Positions 28,652 through 37,031 are shown, numbered from the stretch's first letter. The stretch: 64,000 nt of DNA from an uncultured Flavobacteriales bacterium (GCA_905479995.1 CAJQON010000013.1:112367-176366); one strand, 5' to 3'. The notes: generated by a model not told the origin, from the sequence alone. Numbers and translations are program-made.

Positions 28652-29539
28652 TTGACAGCAATACTCAACATAAACGGAATTTCTAAAACCTACGGAAAAG
28701 TAAAGGCACTCAACAACCTGTCATTACAAATTAACCAAGGCGAAGTATTTGGGATTTTAGGCCCTAACGGAAGTGGTAAAACTACAACTCTTGGTATTAT
28801 ATTAGATGTAATAAAAGCTAACTCAGGTACATTTACTTGGTTTGGTGAAGAACCAAAAAAAGAGAGTAGACAAAAAATTGGGTCATTATTAGAAACACCT
28901 AACTTCTACCCTTACCTCAATGCCCGTCAAAACTTAAGCATTGCTTGTAAAATAAAAAATGTTGACGATAGTGATATTGATCGTGTTTTGGACATTGTTA
29001 ACCTTTTAACTCGTGCCGATTCTAAATTTAAAACCTACTCCTTAGGTATGAAACAACGTTTGGCCTTAGGAGCTGCATTATTAGGCAATCCAGATGTTTT
29101 ATTGTTAGATGAACCTACCAATGGATTAGATCCCCAAGGAATTGCAGAAGTAAGAACAATCATTAAAAACCTGGCAGCAGAAGGCAAAACCATCATTATG
29201 GCCAGCCACATACTCGATGAAGTAGAAAAAGTATGTACCCACGTTGCAGTATTAAAATTAGGCAACCTACTAACAACTGGTCCTATAGAAACTGTTCTAA
29301 GCAAACAAGAACAAGTTTATGTAGTGGCAGACGATCTCAACCTATTAAAAGTTACCTTAGGTCAAATAGATGGAGTAAGTAACATAAAAGCATCTACCTC
29401 TAAAATATATTTAATGTTAGAGAATGGCAAAGACAGTGCTTACCTCAACAAAGCCTTATTCGATAAAGGAATAACCTTAAGCGAACTAGGTGTTCAAAAA
29501 CCAGATTTAGAAGCTAACTTCTTAGAAATTATTAATTGA
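28652..29539 (+). CDS. ABC transporter ATP-binding protein
   Basis: About 295 aa from TTG 28652, chosen because ILNINGISKTYGKVKALNN is the usual N-terminal beta strand; the frame allows a TTG at 28631. Walker A GPNGSGKTT, Q-loop ETPNFYPYL, signature YSLGMKQRLALGAALL, Walker B LLLDEPTNGLDP and H-loop SHILDEV are all present. A C-terminal accessory domain follows. It powers export with the permease encoded next, whose ATG overlaps the TGA stop by one base (TGATG). Confidence 0.92.
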   Translation: MTAILNINGISKTYGKVKALNNLSLQINQGEVFGILGPNGSGKTTTLGIILDVIKANSGTFTWFGEEPKKESRQKIGSLLETPNFYPYLNARQNLSIACKIKNVDDSDIDRVLDIVNLLTRADSKFKTYSLGMKQRLALGAALLGNPDVLLLDEPTNGLDPQGIAEVRTIIKNLAAEGKTIIMASHILDEVEKVCTHVAVLKLGNLLTTGPIETVLSKQEQVYVVADDLNLLKVTLGQIDGVSNIKASTSKIYLMLENGKDSAYLNKALFDKGITLSELGVQKPDLEANFLEIIN

Positions 29540-30357
29540 TGTTAACCCTTTTACAAATAGAACTTAAAAAGATACTCCCATACAAAACGTTTTGGGTCAT
29601 CTTTGGTTTGGTATTTTTATTAATACCTGGAGTGTTTTTTGCCTTAGGTCAAGTTAATCCAATGGGCGGAAAAGACATGTTCTCTTTTCCTAATGTATGG
29701 AACAACCTAACCTACTTAGCCAGTTGGTTTAACCTTTTAATTGGCATGACCTTCGTTATTTTAGTCTGTAACGAATTTTCTTTTAAAACCTTTAGACAAC
29801 ATGTAATTGATGGACAAAGTAAATCTGATTTTATCGTAGCCAAAATATTGCTCATGGTAGTATTGGCAACTGCAAGTATGCTGTATATTTTTATTGTAGG
29901 TGCTTTGTTTGGTTTAGTCAATACCGACAACAGCGCTGGATTAACAGAAGGCATTATGTATGTAGGCGTTTACTTCATACAAGCTTTAGGTTACATGAGT
30001 GTGGCATTAATTATTGCAACTTTAATTCGATCAACAGCTTTATCTATCATCATTTTTATGTTATCTATTTTAATAGAAAGTATTGTTCAAGTAATTATTG
30101 GAATTTTTAGTACTGCCGGCATAGAAAACTATTTCCCTATGGAAATCATTGCCAACCTCACTCCTAACCCTATTATGGAAGCTATAACAGTTAATCAACA
30201 AGCCATGCAAGCTGGTATGCAACAACCCGGCATGCCACCTCCTGCGCCAATTGCTGAAGCCATTCCATTAAGTACCAACGTTTACATTGCTGTTGCTTAC
30301 ATTATTGCCATTTGGGGAATTACCTACTTTATCTTAACCAAAAAAGACATCAAGTAA
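29539..30357 (+). CDS. ABC transporter permease
   Basis: 272 aa from ATG 29539, overlapping the stop of the ATPase gene. Six hydrophobic helices are seen, and the start LLQIELKKILPYKTFWVIF is the amphipathic N-terminus of ABC-2 type permeases. A Met/Pro/Gln-rich loop (residues about 222-240, PGMPPPAPIAEA) precedes the last helix. Substrate unknown. Ends directly against the convergent M23 gene (stop codons adjacent). Confidence 0.88.
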   Translation: MLTLLQIELKKILPYKTFWVIFGLVFLLIPGVFFALGQVNPMGGKDMFSFPNVWNNLTYLASWFNLLIGMTFVILVCNEFSFKTFRQHVIDGQSKSDFIVAKILLMVVLATASMLYIFIVGALFGLVNTDNSAGLTEGIMYVGVYFIQALGYMSVALIIATLIRSTALSIIIFMLSILIESIVQVIIGIFSTAGIENYFPMEIIANLTPNPIMEAITVNQQAMQAGMQQPGMPPPAPIAEAIPLSTNVYIAVAYIIAIWGITYFILTKKDIK

Positions 30358-31206
30358 TTAGTGATGTACCGAAGTATAACCGTCTAAATTTTTCTTTAAC
30401 GTAATTACCTTTCCATATGGTTGTAGAAACTTAGTAGCAATACTTTTTACGTCCATATTTTGATTAAAAGTATACACTTGGAAATGTAAATGTGGCCCAG
30501 ACGACCATCCTGTATTTCCACTATATGCTATTTCTTGACCAGCTTTTACAACATCACCAACTTTAACCTTACTTCCATTCTTTTTTAAATGCACATAAGT
30601 AGCTATACTTCCATCTCCATGATACACTTCAATACTGTTTCCATATTCCTGATACCGACTTGTTTTTCCACCTTTATTGGAATCTTCCTTTACCCCAATT
30701 ACGGTTCCACCACGTGCAGCACAAACAGTAGTTCCAACATCCATTGCAAAATCTAATGCATGAGTTCTGCCAGTAATATAATGCGAAAAACTACCTCCAT
30801 ATGCTTGCTCTAACGAATAAACCTGCCCATGTTTATAAGGTATGGTATACACATAACTGTCGTCATGATTTTTAGTGTAAATATCTCCATAACAATGTTT
30901 TACACTATAACCCAACTGACTTTCTTTTTCCATTTTTTTAATGGTTAGAGTAAGCAACTTCAGGTGTTTGGATCCTGCTGGAACAACCGTTTTAAAAGGC
31001 AATTCCACATCGGCTTGCATGTTTTTTAATACATTAAACTCTACAGTAGCAGAAACCTCTATAACATTAGCATTGTCTGCATAAACGGTTACCGAACCAT
31101 CTTCTTCATTTCTTTCATTGTAAATGTTAAATAATTCATCATCAACTTGTGCAAAAGAAGAAGTCACAATTAAAAAGCTTAGGATAGATAAAATGTAGTT
31201 TTTCAT
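30358..31206 (-). CDS. Secreted M23 family metallopeptidase
   Basis: 282 aa with signal peptide ending SFAQ. The LytM zinc site is intact: H in ITGRTHALDFAMD and HLHF near the end (SGPHLHFQVY). Adjacent ASGNT-like GNTGWSSG and GQEIAYSG confirm the peptidase fold. It cleaves peptidoglycan cross-links or other Gly-rich peptides. Its 5' gap to phhA is 47 bases. No coiled coil is present, so this is a stand-alone enzyme rather than an EnvC-like activator. Confidence 0.9.
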   Translation of the reverse strand: MKNYILSILSFLIVTSSFAQVDDELFNIYNERNEEDGSVTVYADNANVIEVSATVEFNVLKNMQADVELPFKTVVPAGSKHLKLLTLTIKKMEKESQLGYSVKHCYGDIYTKNHDDSYVYTIPYKHGQVYSLEQAYGGSFSHYITGRTHALDFAMDVGTTVCAARGGTVIGVKEDSNKGGKTSRYQEYGNSIEVYHGDGSIATYVHLKKNGSKVKVGDVVKAGQEIAYSGNTGWSSGPHLHFQVYTFNQNMDVKSIATKFLQPYGKVITLKKNLDGYTSVHH

Positions 31207-31252
31207 AAGTAGTATTTTTTTGAATTAATAACAATAACCGTGCTAAAAAAAG

Positions 31253-31969
31253 TTATGCCTTTACAGCAATTTGTTTAGCATATTGCTCTATAGACCGATA
31301 CAACACTTCAAAAGATGGTATACTGAAATATTTCGTTTGTATTTCGCTATTACAAAAATCTGTAGCAATAATTGCTAAAAGATCAAACGGTATAATTTGA
31401 GGTTTATTGGTATAAATACCATTCGACTCTCCAAAAGAAGATAAAATCCCTGCTCCATATAACTTGATGCCGTTTTGTTCAATTAACCCAAACTCTATAG
31501 TAAACCAATAAATGCGTTGCAACTGAAGCAAAACTTCTTCATTACTGGCATGTTTCACTCCTAACGCGCCCATTTTCTGCGCAAAATTGGCATAGGATTG
31601 ATCCATAAATAAAGGAATGTGTCCAAAGATGTCATGAAACATATCGGGCTCCTCTAAATAATCGAGCTGTTCCATGTTTCTCAACCAAGTAGAAGCCGAA
31701 AACTTCTTCTTCTCCAACAAGGCAAAAAATTCATCAACAGGTATTAAGCCTGGCACTACCTCAATGGTCCATCCTGTTGCCAATTTTAATTGAGCATTCA
31801 GCAAATTAAAATCTGGAATACTATCCGCATTCATCACTTCTTTTAATTGTGATAAACAATACAAATACTCATTACACGACTTTTCTTGCAAGTTTTCAAC
31901 TTGTCGGTTAAAAAGTGTATTCCACACTAAAAAATCTTCTTCGGTGTATTGCTCGTAGTGTTGTTTCAT
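31253..31969 (-). CDS. phhA: Phenylalanine-4-hydroxylase
   Basis: 238 aa from ATG 31969. The catalytic iron site is FHDIFGHIPL (two His) and YWFTIEFGLI (Glu), matching the aromatic amino-acid hydroxylase family; no regulatory ACT domain is present, as in bacterial enzymes. It converts phenylalanine to tyrosine with tetrahydrobiopterin or a similar pterin; the pterin-recycling PhhB is encoded at 33776-34060. Upstream on the same strand lie a promoter, a Tyr-rich leader ORF and a terminator hairpin, so tyrosine-sensitive attenuation is likely. Confidence 0.95.
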   Translation of the reverse strand: MKQHYEQYTEEDFLVWNTLFNRQVENLQEKSCNEYLYCLSQLKEVMNADSIPDFNLLNAQLKLATGWTIEVVPGLIPVDEFFALLEKKKFSASTWLRNMEQLDYLEEPDMFHDIFGHIPLFMDQSYANFAQKMGALGVKHASNEEVLLQLQRIYWFTIEFGLIEQNGIKLYGAGILSSFGESNGIYTNKPQIIPFDLLAIIATDFCNSEIQTKYFSIPSFEVLYRSIEQYAKQIAVKA

Positions 31970-31984
31970 AGTTTTAAATTTTAA

Positions 31985-32019
31985 TATAAAAAAAGCTCGG
32001 TTCATATGAACCGAGCTTT
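31985..32019 (-). terminator. Candidate attenuator terminator upstream of phhA
   Basis: A perfect 28-base palindrome (31992-32019) whose GC-rich stem carries AGCTCGGTTC/GAACCGAGCT is followed on the minus strand by seven T residues. It lies between the leader ORF and the phhA start, not at the end of any gene, so its likely function is conditional termination. Its 5' arm can alternatively pair with 32043-32052. Confidence 0.8.
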
Positions 32020-32042
32020 AAAATATAATTTATAGTATTACT

Positions 32043-32052
32043 GCTTCAGTTC
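32043..32052 (-). promoter_or_regulatory. Candidate antiterminator strand of the phhA leader
   Basis: GAACTGAAGC (minus strand) begins at the last base of the leader stop codon. It can pair with GCTCGGTTC in the 5' arm of the terminator (32008-32016) over nine base pairs with one bulged A and one G-U. A ribosome at the leader stop would cover this strand; one stalled on the Tyr codons would leave it free. Confidence 0.6.
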
Positions 32053-32099
32053 TATATCAAAATGATGTGGTAGTAATAATATGTTATGTTTCTTTTCAT
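32052..32099 (-). CDS. Leader peptide with four consecutive Tyr codons (phhA attenuator)
   Basis: 15 codons: MKRNITYYYYHIILI then TAG. Codons 7-10 are TAT TAT TAC TAC. Too short for ordinary gene calling. Support comes from position: it starts about ten bases after a consensus promoter, ends immediately before the antiterminator strand, and precedes the gene for the enzyme that makes tyrosine. Low tyrosine would stall the ribosome within the Tyr run. Expression has not been shown. Confidence 0.7.
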   Translation of the reverse strand: MKRNITYYYYHIILI

Positions 32100-32108
32100 T
32101 TGCTTGAA

Positions 32109-32138
32109 CAAAAATAGACTTATTTTATAAGATAACAA
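32109..32138 (-). promoter_or_regulatory. Promoter of the phhA leader
   Basis: On the minus strand TTG (32138-32136), a 19-base spacer and TATTTTTG (32116-32109) match the Bacteroidetes consensus exactly. The predicted start lies a few bases before the leader ATG at 32099, so the leader ORF would be read from an almost leaderless transcript. Confidence 0.7.
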
Positions 32139-32159
32139 CACCCAAAACAGATTTCACCT

Positions 32160-32259
32160 CAACAGTAGAAATCTTTACCAAAATACTGAGCTTACGTATA
32201 AATAACTAATTGTTTTTTAAGTAGTTATACTAGTATAAATTTGAGTATTTCTACTGTTG
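32160..32259. promoter_or_regulatory. Inverted repeat in the phhA/DUF1508 divergent region
   Basis: CAACAGTAGAAAT at 32160-32172 recurs inverted without mismatch at 32247-32259. One arm overlaps the -33 TTG of the DUF1508 promoter; the other is 22 bases upstream of the -33 TTG of the phhA promoter. A further 14-base palindrome (TTATACTAGTATAA, 32225-32238) lies between the arms. This looks like an operator pair in a shared regulatory region. Confidence 0.5.
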
Positions 32260-32287
32260 TTTTGTATTAAATCCATTAATACCTTTG
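32257..32287 (+). promoter_or_regulatory. Promoter of the DUF1508 pair
   Basis: TTG at 32257-32259, a 20-base spacer and TACCTTTG at 32280-32287 match the consensus. The first start codon (32439) is about 145 bases downstream of the predicted start, an unusually long leader for this genome. Confidence 0.6.
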
Positions 32288-32438
32288 TACCTAACTTATA
32301 AACGAATTTACCTTTTACGAATCTTACCCTTGTATTTCTAGAACGAAATCTTTAAAGATTGTAATTTCAACTAGCATGCCAATATTAGGTTCAACGAAGG
32401 TTTTACTTGTTTCATTTAATTAACTAAATACAAATATT

Positions 32439-32795
32439 ATGTACACCATCTACAAATCTCCCAACAACAAATACTTTTTTACCTTAAAGGCTAAGAACAG
32501 GCAAATTATTTTAACAAGTGTAATGTACGAGACTAAGCGAATCTGTTCAAAACAAATTCAAGAAACAGTACTTAGCTCGTTAAGCGATAAGAATTACCAA
32601 AAAGAAAGATCTCATAATGGAAAGTACTTCTTTAGACTAAAAAGCAGAACCAACGAAGTTATTGGATTTAGCGAGATTTTTTTTAGTGAAACAGGTTGTG
32701 AAACTGGAATTATTTCAGTTATAGAAAATGGTGTTCGTGCAATTACAATTGATTCTACCGGTGAATCAATGGATACTATTCATGAACTTTATTAA
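32439..32795 (+). CDS. DUF1508 (YegP-like) protein, copy 1
   Basis: 118 aa made of two DUF1508 repeats: residues 1-55 (YTIYKSPNNKYFFTLKAKNRQIILTS) and 56-118 (GKYFFRLKSRTNEVIGFSEIF...CETGIISV). The fold is the small beta-beta-alpha pair seen in YegP, a protein of unknown function. No signal peptide. The first copy of a tandem pair, 42 bases before copy 2, and presumably one transcript. Confidence 0.88.
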   Translation: MYTIYKSPNNKYFFTLKAKNRQIILTSVMYETKRICSKQIQETVLSSLSDKNYQKERSHNGKYFFRLKSRTNEVIGFSEIFFSETGCETGIISVIENGVRAITIDSTGESMDTIHELY

Positions 32796-32837
32796 TTAAT
32801 AAACTTAAAAATTACTCTAAACTAAAGCCCATTTATC

Positions 32838-33200
32838 ATGTTCATAATTTATAAATCTATAAAAAACAAATATTACTTCATCTTAAAAGCTGGTAACAAT
32901 CAAAACATTATCACCAGTGAGATGTTTCAAAAAAAAGAAGAATGCTGCGATGCCATTGAATTAACCATTCAAAATTCGATGGATGACAACAATTACGAAA
33001 GAAGAATAGCTCCTAACGGATCTTATTATTTTAAAATAAGAATTGTAAACGGTAAAGTTATTGGTACGAGCGAAAAATACGCGAATAACATCAACTGCGA
33101 AAATGGAATAGACGCAGTTAAAAAATATGCTCCAATTTCCAGCACAATAGACGCAAGCACAATTCCAAGACATAAAAAAACTCCAATAGCAACTAGATGA
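32838..33200 (+). CDS. DUF1508 (YegP-like) protein, copy 2
   Basis: 120 aa with the same two-repeat design as copy 1 (FIIYKSIKNKYYFILKAGNNQNIITS and GSYYFKIRIVNGKVIGTSEKY...CENGIDAVKKY). The copies are diverged but clearly paralogous, including the Cys before the GI(I/D) motif. The C-terminus is Lys/Arg-rich (RHKKTPIATR). Function unknown. Followed by two stem-loops before the convergent membrane-protein gene. Confidence 0.87.
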   Translation: MFIIYKSIKNKYYFILKAGNNQNIITSEMFQKKEECCDAIELTIQNSMDDNNYERRIAPNGSYYFKIRIVNGKVIGTSEKYANNINCENGIDAVKKYAPISSTIDASTIPRHKKTPIATR

Positions 33201-33220
33201 TAAGGCAGATTAGCAATAGT

Positions 33221-33250
33221 TTAAACACACTGTCGTGGAAGTGTGTTTAA
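33221..33250 (+). terminator. Stem-loop after the DUF1508 pair
   Basis: Eleven-base perfect arms (33221-33231 and 33240-33250) with an eight-base loop, 20 bases past the stop codon. The U-run after it is short (TATTTG), so termination is likelier at the second hairpin. Confidence 0.45.
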
Positions 33251-33268
33251 TATTTGTAACTCCGTTTA

Positions 33269-33304
33269 AAAGAGCGTTAAACTTACGTTTAACGCTCTTT
33301 TTCT
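33269..33304. terminator. Bidirectional terminator between convergent genes
   Basis: Fourteen-base perfect arms (33269-33282 and 33287-33300) enclose TTAC. The plus side is followed by a T-rich run (TTCTTT) and the minus side by TTTAAACGG. It separates the DUF1508 pair from the small membrane-protein gene. Confidence 0.8.
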
Positions 33305-33313
33305 TTGAATAGA

Positions 33314-33592
33314 TTATCTCAATAGGTTCCTAATTAATTGATCGGCACTACTAACTGTTATAAGAAAATTAATTAATAAAGCAATATAGAAAAAGACAGG
33401 TGCAATTAACATAAAAGGACTTATAGTAAAAAGCCCTGTCCCGAAATTCGTAAAAACAAAAACTAACATAACGCTAAACAAAATAAGATAATGTTTAGGC
33501 ATTTTTATTCTCACCTCAACTCCATTTTTATTGAAATCATATTTTTCTTTTGCTTCTATAACTAATTCAGGCATGAGTTTTAAAAAGTTCAT
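33314..33592 (-). CDS. Small two-helix membrane protein, function unknown
   Basis: About 92 aa from ATG 33592; the frame is open to a TTG at 33664 that would add 24 residues. The N-terminal 30 residues are charged (LVIEAKEKYDFNKNGVEVRI), then two transmembrane helices follow (YLILFSVMLVFVFTNF and LIAPVFFYIALLINFLITV). No family recognised. Stands alone between terminator 33269-33304 and phhB. Confidence 0.55.
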   Translation of the reverse strand: MNFLKLMPELVIEAKEKYDFNKNGVEVRIKMPKHYLILFSVMLVFVFTNFGTGLFTISPFMLIAPVFFYIALLINFLITVSSADQLIRNLLR

Positions 33593-33775
33593 TGAACCGT
33601 AATAATTTAGCTTGAGGGTTTTAGATCCTGCTTTTTTCAACCCCAATTGATCATTACTCCTCAACCTAAGTTTTATACCTTACAATTCTGCAATCCCTAA
33701 AGCCTTTCCTTCAATAAAGAAGCGCTTTCTAAACATTAAGTAATTCATTAGTCTTTCTTGCATAAAATAAAAAAC

Positions 33776-34060
33776 CTATTGGCCTACAATTTCGTTAATT
33801 CGGCTCGCTAAATCGAAATCCAGTTGGGTTACACCTCCCGCATCGTGGGTAGTTAATCGAATGTTTAACTTGTTGTAAACATTAAACCATTCAGGATGAT
33901 GATTCATTTCTTCTGCAATTATTCCAATTCCCATCATAATGGATAAGGTTTCCTTAAAATCTTCAAACACATATTTTTTTACGATGCCATTATCTTCATA
34001 AACCCAACCTTCAAGATTAATGAGTTGCTCGTTTATTTCTTCTTTAGTTAATTGGTGCAT
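33776..34060 (-). CDS. phhB: Pterin-4a-carbinolamine dehydratase
   Basis: 94 aa, full family length. The active-site signature is complete (EEMNHHPEWFNVYNKLNIRLTTHDAGG), with the conserved His-His-Pro. It dehydrates the 4a-carbinolamine released by phenylalanine hydroxylase so the pterin can be reused. It lies 1.8 kb from phhA on the same strand, but not in the same operon. Its start overlaps the 3' end of the GH3 gene by 17 bases, so it is transcribed with that gene. Confidence 0.95.
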   Translation of the reverse strand: MHQLTKEEINEQLINLEGWVYEDNGIVKKYVFEDFKETLSIMMGIGIIAEEMNHHPEWFNVYNKLNIRLTTHDAGGVTQLDFDLASRINEIVGQ

Positions 34061-37031
34061 TTTTTCCTTTTTTTATGGCATCATAAATAACTTGTTGTAT
34101 CTCAGTTCTAATATTCATTTTAAGCAGCTTGCTGTTTTCGGCACTGGGATATATTCTATTGGACAAGAAAATATAAACCACTTCTTCGTCTGGATCGGCC
34201 CAGGCAAGTGTTCCGGTAAAGCCAGAATGACCAAAACTATTTTGTGAAATACCATCGCAGGTTGGTCCACCATAACCTTGTAAAAAAGGTTTATCGAATC
34301 CGGCTGCTCGTCTATTTTCTTTTTCTTGGTAACAAAACTGACAACTGGTAAATTCATTAAGCGTAGTGTCTTGAATATAAAGCTGTCCTCCATACGTTCC
34401 TTTTTGCATATACATTTGCATGAGCTTAGCCAAGTCATTGGCGTTAGAGAATAATCCAGCATGGCCTCCTACTCCGCCCATCATAGCAGATCCAGGATCG
34501 TGCACATCACCATGTATGACTTGTTTTCTAAATACCTTATCATCTTCAGTTGGAGGTATTCTATTTAAACTGAAACGTTCTCGAGGCATAAAACCAGTTG
34601 TACTCATCCCTAGTTTAGCATATGTCTCAGCAGTGTAATCTTCTAAGGGTTTTCCTGTTTGTTTTTCTACTATTTTTTTTATAAAATAATACCCTAAATC
34701 ACTGTAGCGGTATTTCTTTTCCTTAATAGGGCCTTTTAAAATTCGTTGATAAATATACTCCGGGTATTCTTCATTTATGTAAACATTTTCAGCAACTCTA
34801 TGTGGATAATAAGTTGATGAATCGGATCTATAAATAACAGTATCTAATCTTCCATTTCTAATGGTTTTTAGATAAAACGGTACCCAAGCTTGTAAGCCTG
34901 ATTGATGAGCAAGTATTTCTTTAAGCCCTAAGTTAAAGTAGAGCGATGTGTCTGGAATAAGCGTGGTGAGGTAACTTCCTAGGCTATCATTTAAACTAAA
35001 CTTACCTTGATCTTGTAATTGCATAATACTGAGTACAGAAGCTCCAATTTTGGTAATGGACGCTAAATCGTATATGTCAGAAGTTTTAACATGTCTATTT
35101 TTTGCGTAAGTATGGTGTCCAAAAGCTTTCTGGTAAATTACTTTTCCTTTGCGAGCAACCAATACTTGGCAACCAGGATAAGCTCCTTCTTTAATTCCAT
35201 TAAGCGCTAGGGTATCTATTCGGTAAAGATCTTTTAAGTGAATACCCGCCTCTTCGGGCTCTGTATATTTAAATCGGTTTAGTGGCGCTATGGTAAGACC
35301 AGTACCTACTTTAATGCTGTCTGATACGGATACAGGAAGTTTTCCATTGGCTCCTATTCCTCCAAATACAAGTTGAGCAGCTGCTTCTTGAGCATAACTA
35401 CTATTTTGGTAACCCATTATAAGCGTATTAGATTTGTGTACTGTTGGAAAATCTATTAAGCTATACGGATTGGCAAATACGGTAAGAATTACATTTACAT
35501 TAGAGTCTATCTGGTTCAATAAATCTTTAGTACCTAAGTCTATTTTGTAGCTTTTCCAGGGGTGTTTATTGTTTTTATGAATACTTACAATAACTGTGTT
35601 GTAAGTATTTAAGGTATCGAATAAAGCTTGGTAACTTTTCTTTTGCATCATAGACGATTGGTAAAAATGGTCTACTGAACCATATAAACTTAGGGTTTGT
35701 TGGAACTTGTTATTAATTCCTTCTCCTATGGATAGGCACGCTATTTTGAGTGTATCCAATCTTTTTAGCGGCACAACATTATTATTGTTGTGCAATACAG
35801 TAAGAGAAGCTTCTGAAAGCTGTCGGTTAAGTAATTCGTAAGCTCGGGTATTTAAATCGGTGCACAGGTTTTTGGTGGCAACAGGTTTGTAGTTATTGAG
35901 TCCTTCCCATTGTTTAGCTCTAAGAATTTTAAGACAGCGCTGATCTACATCTTCTCGGGTAATGTCTCCTTTGGCAATGGCTTTATTTATTTCTGCTATT
36001 CCAGTAGCTACATTGCCCGAAAATAAGAGTACATCGTTACCCGCCAAGAGCGCTTTCACATCTACAACACCCGGTTTATATAAAGTGCTTACACCTTTCA
36101 TATTCAATGCATCGGTAAATATTAACCCTTTAAACCCTAAAGTATCTTGCAACAAGTGGGTAACCACATTTTTAGATAATGTAGTAGCTGTGCTCGTTTT
36201 ACCTACGTAAGCAGGTATGTTTAAGTGAGCTACCATCATGGAGGTTAGCCCATTATTAATTAGTTCTTTAAATGGATAGAGTTCTATAGAATCCATACGA
36301 CCTTTGCTGTGCAATATGGTGGGCAATGCTTTGTGCGAGTCTTTGTCAGTATCACCATGACCAGGAAAATGTTTAGCATTGGCCATCACATTTACCGATT
36401 GCATGCCTTTCATGTAAGCAATTCCTTTAGAGGCTACATTATATTTATCTTCACCAAATGAACGAGCATTAATAATTGGGTTCTTAGGATTAACGTTAAT
36501 ATCTACCACCGGAGCAAAATTGACATGGATACCCAAACGTTTACATTGTTCGCCAATATCAACTCCCATTTTATAAATAAGCTGCTCATCTTGGATTGCA
36601 CCCAAAGTCATTTGCCACGGATACTTTACAGTACTATCTAAACGCATGGCCAACCCCCATTCACCATCTATAGATACCATAAGGGGCACTTTAGAAAGTT
36701 GCTGGTATTTATTTATCAAATGAGCTTGCCGAACAGGTCCACCTTGCATAAATATGAGCCCACCAATTTTATGTTCACTAATTAGTTTTATAATTTTATC
36801 GGTATGTGTTTTATCTTGATTGGAATAAGCAGCTACCATAAACAGTTGTCCGATTCGCTCATCTGGTGTTAGTGTTTTAAAAACAGAATCGGCCCAAGTC
36901 GTAGGTGCTTGTAAAAACGCAGGGTCGTTTTCTTGGTTAATAATGGTATCGTTGCTTAATGGTTTAACAAAAGCACTTGATATTACAAGTACAGTTATTA
37001 AGGCAATTCCTATGGTAATTTTTAGCTTCAT
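34044..37031 (-). CDS. GH3 beta-N-acetylhexosaminidase fused to a class C beta-lactamase-like domain
   Basis: 995 aa from ATG 37031, chosen because it opens a signal sequence (MKLKITIGIALITVLVISSAF). Residues ~60-380 are a GH3 catalytic domain with KHFPGHGDTDKDSH (acid/base His-Asp of the NagZ group) and nucleophile Asp in FTDALNMKG. A GH3 C-terminal domain follows to ~590. The last 380 residues resemble serine beta-lactamases/esterases: SITKIG (SxxK), YRYSDLGYYF (the Tyr motif) and GHSGFTG. This pairing is known in Bacteroidetes and suits peptidoglycan recycling. Exported, probably periplasmic. Confidence 0.88.
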   Translation of the reverse strand: MKLKITIGIALITVLVISSAFVKPLSNDTIINQENDPAFLQAPTTWADSVFKTLTPDERIGQLFMVAAYSNQDKTHTDKIIKLISEHKIGGLIFMQGGPVRQAHLINKYQQLSKVPLMVSIDGEWGLAMRLDSTVKYPWQMTLGAIQDEQLIYKMGVDIGEQCKRLGIHVNFAPVVDINVNPKNPIINARSFGEDKYNVASKGIAYMKGMQSVNVMANAKHFPGHGDTDKDSHKALPTILHSKGRMDSIELYPFKELINNGLTSMMVAHLNIPAYVGKTSTATTLSKNVVTHLLQDTLGFKGLIFTDALNMKGVSTLYKPGVVDVKALLAGNDVLLFSGNVATGIAEINKAIAKGDITREDVDQRCLKILRAKQWEGLNNYKPVATKNLCTDLNTRAYELLNRQLSEASLTVLHNNNNVVPLKRLDTLKIACLSIGEGINNKFQQTLSLYGSVDHFYQSSMMQKKSYQALFDTLNTYNTVIVSIHKNNKHPWKSYKIDLGTKDLLNQIDSNVNVILTVFANPYSLIDFPTVHKSNTLIMGYQNSSYAQEAAAQLVFGGIGANGKLPVSVSDSIKVGTGLTIAPLNRFKYTEPEEAGIHLKDLYRIDTLALNGIKEGAYPGCQVLVARKGKVIYQKAFGHHTYAKNRHVKTSDIYDLASITKIGASVLSIMQLQDQGKFSLNDSLGSYLTTLIPDTSLYFNLGLKEILAHQSGLQAWVPFYLKTIRNGRLDTVIYRSDSSTYYPHRVAENVYINEEYPEYIYQRILKGPIKEKKYRYSDLGYYFIKKIVEKQTGKPLEDYTAETYAKLGMSTTGFMPRERFSLNRIPPTEDDKVFRKQVIHGDVHDPGSAMMGGVGGHAGLFSNANDLAKLMQMYMQKGTYGGQLYIQDTTLNEFTSCQFCYQEKENRRAAGFDKPFLQGYGGPTCDGISQNSFGHSGFTGTLAWADPDEEVVYIFLSNRIYPSAENSKLLKMNIRTEIQQVIYDAIKKGKNAPIN

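Larger units (their letters stand above)
31970..32438. other. 469-base intergenic regulatory region
   Basis: This stretch, gene-free apart from the leader ORF, holds the phhA attenuator (31985-32138), a central zone of inverted repeats (32160-32259), the DUF1508 promoter (32257-32287) and the roughly 145-base 5' untranslated region of the DUF1508 operon. The last contains a 14-base palindrome at 32347-32360 (AATCTTTAAAGATT). Confidence 0.7.

Noticed and set aside
31985..32138. T-box riboswitch before phhA
   Set aside because: No T-box consensus or stem I features; the leader is too short. The Tyr-rich ORF explains the layout better.
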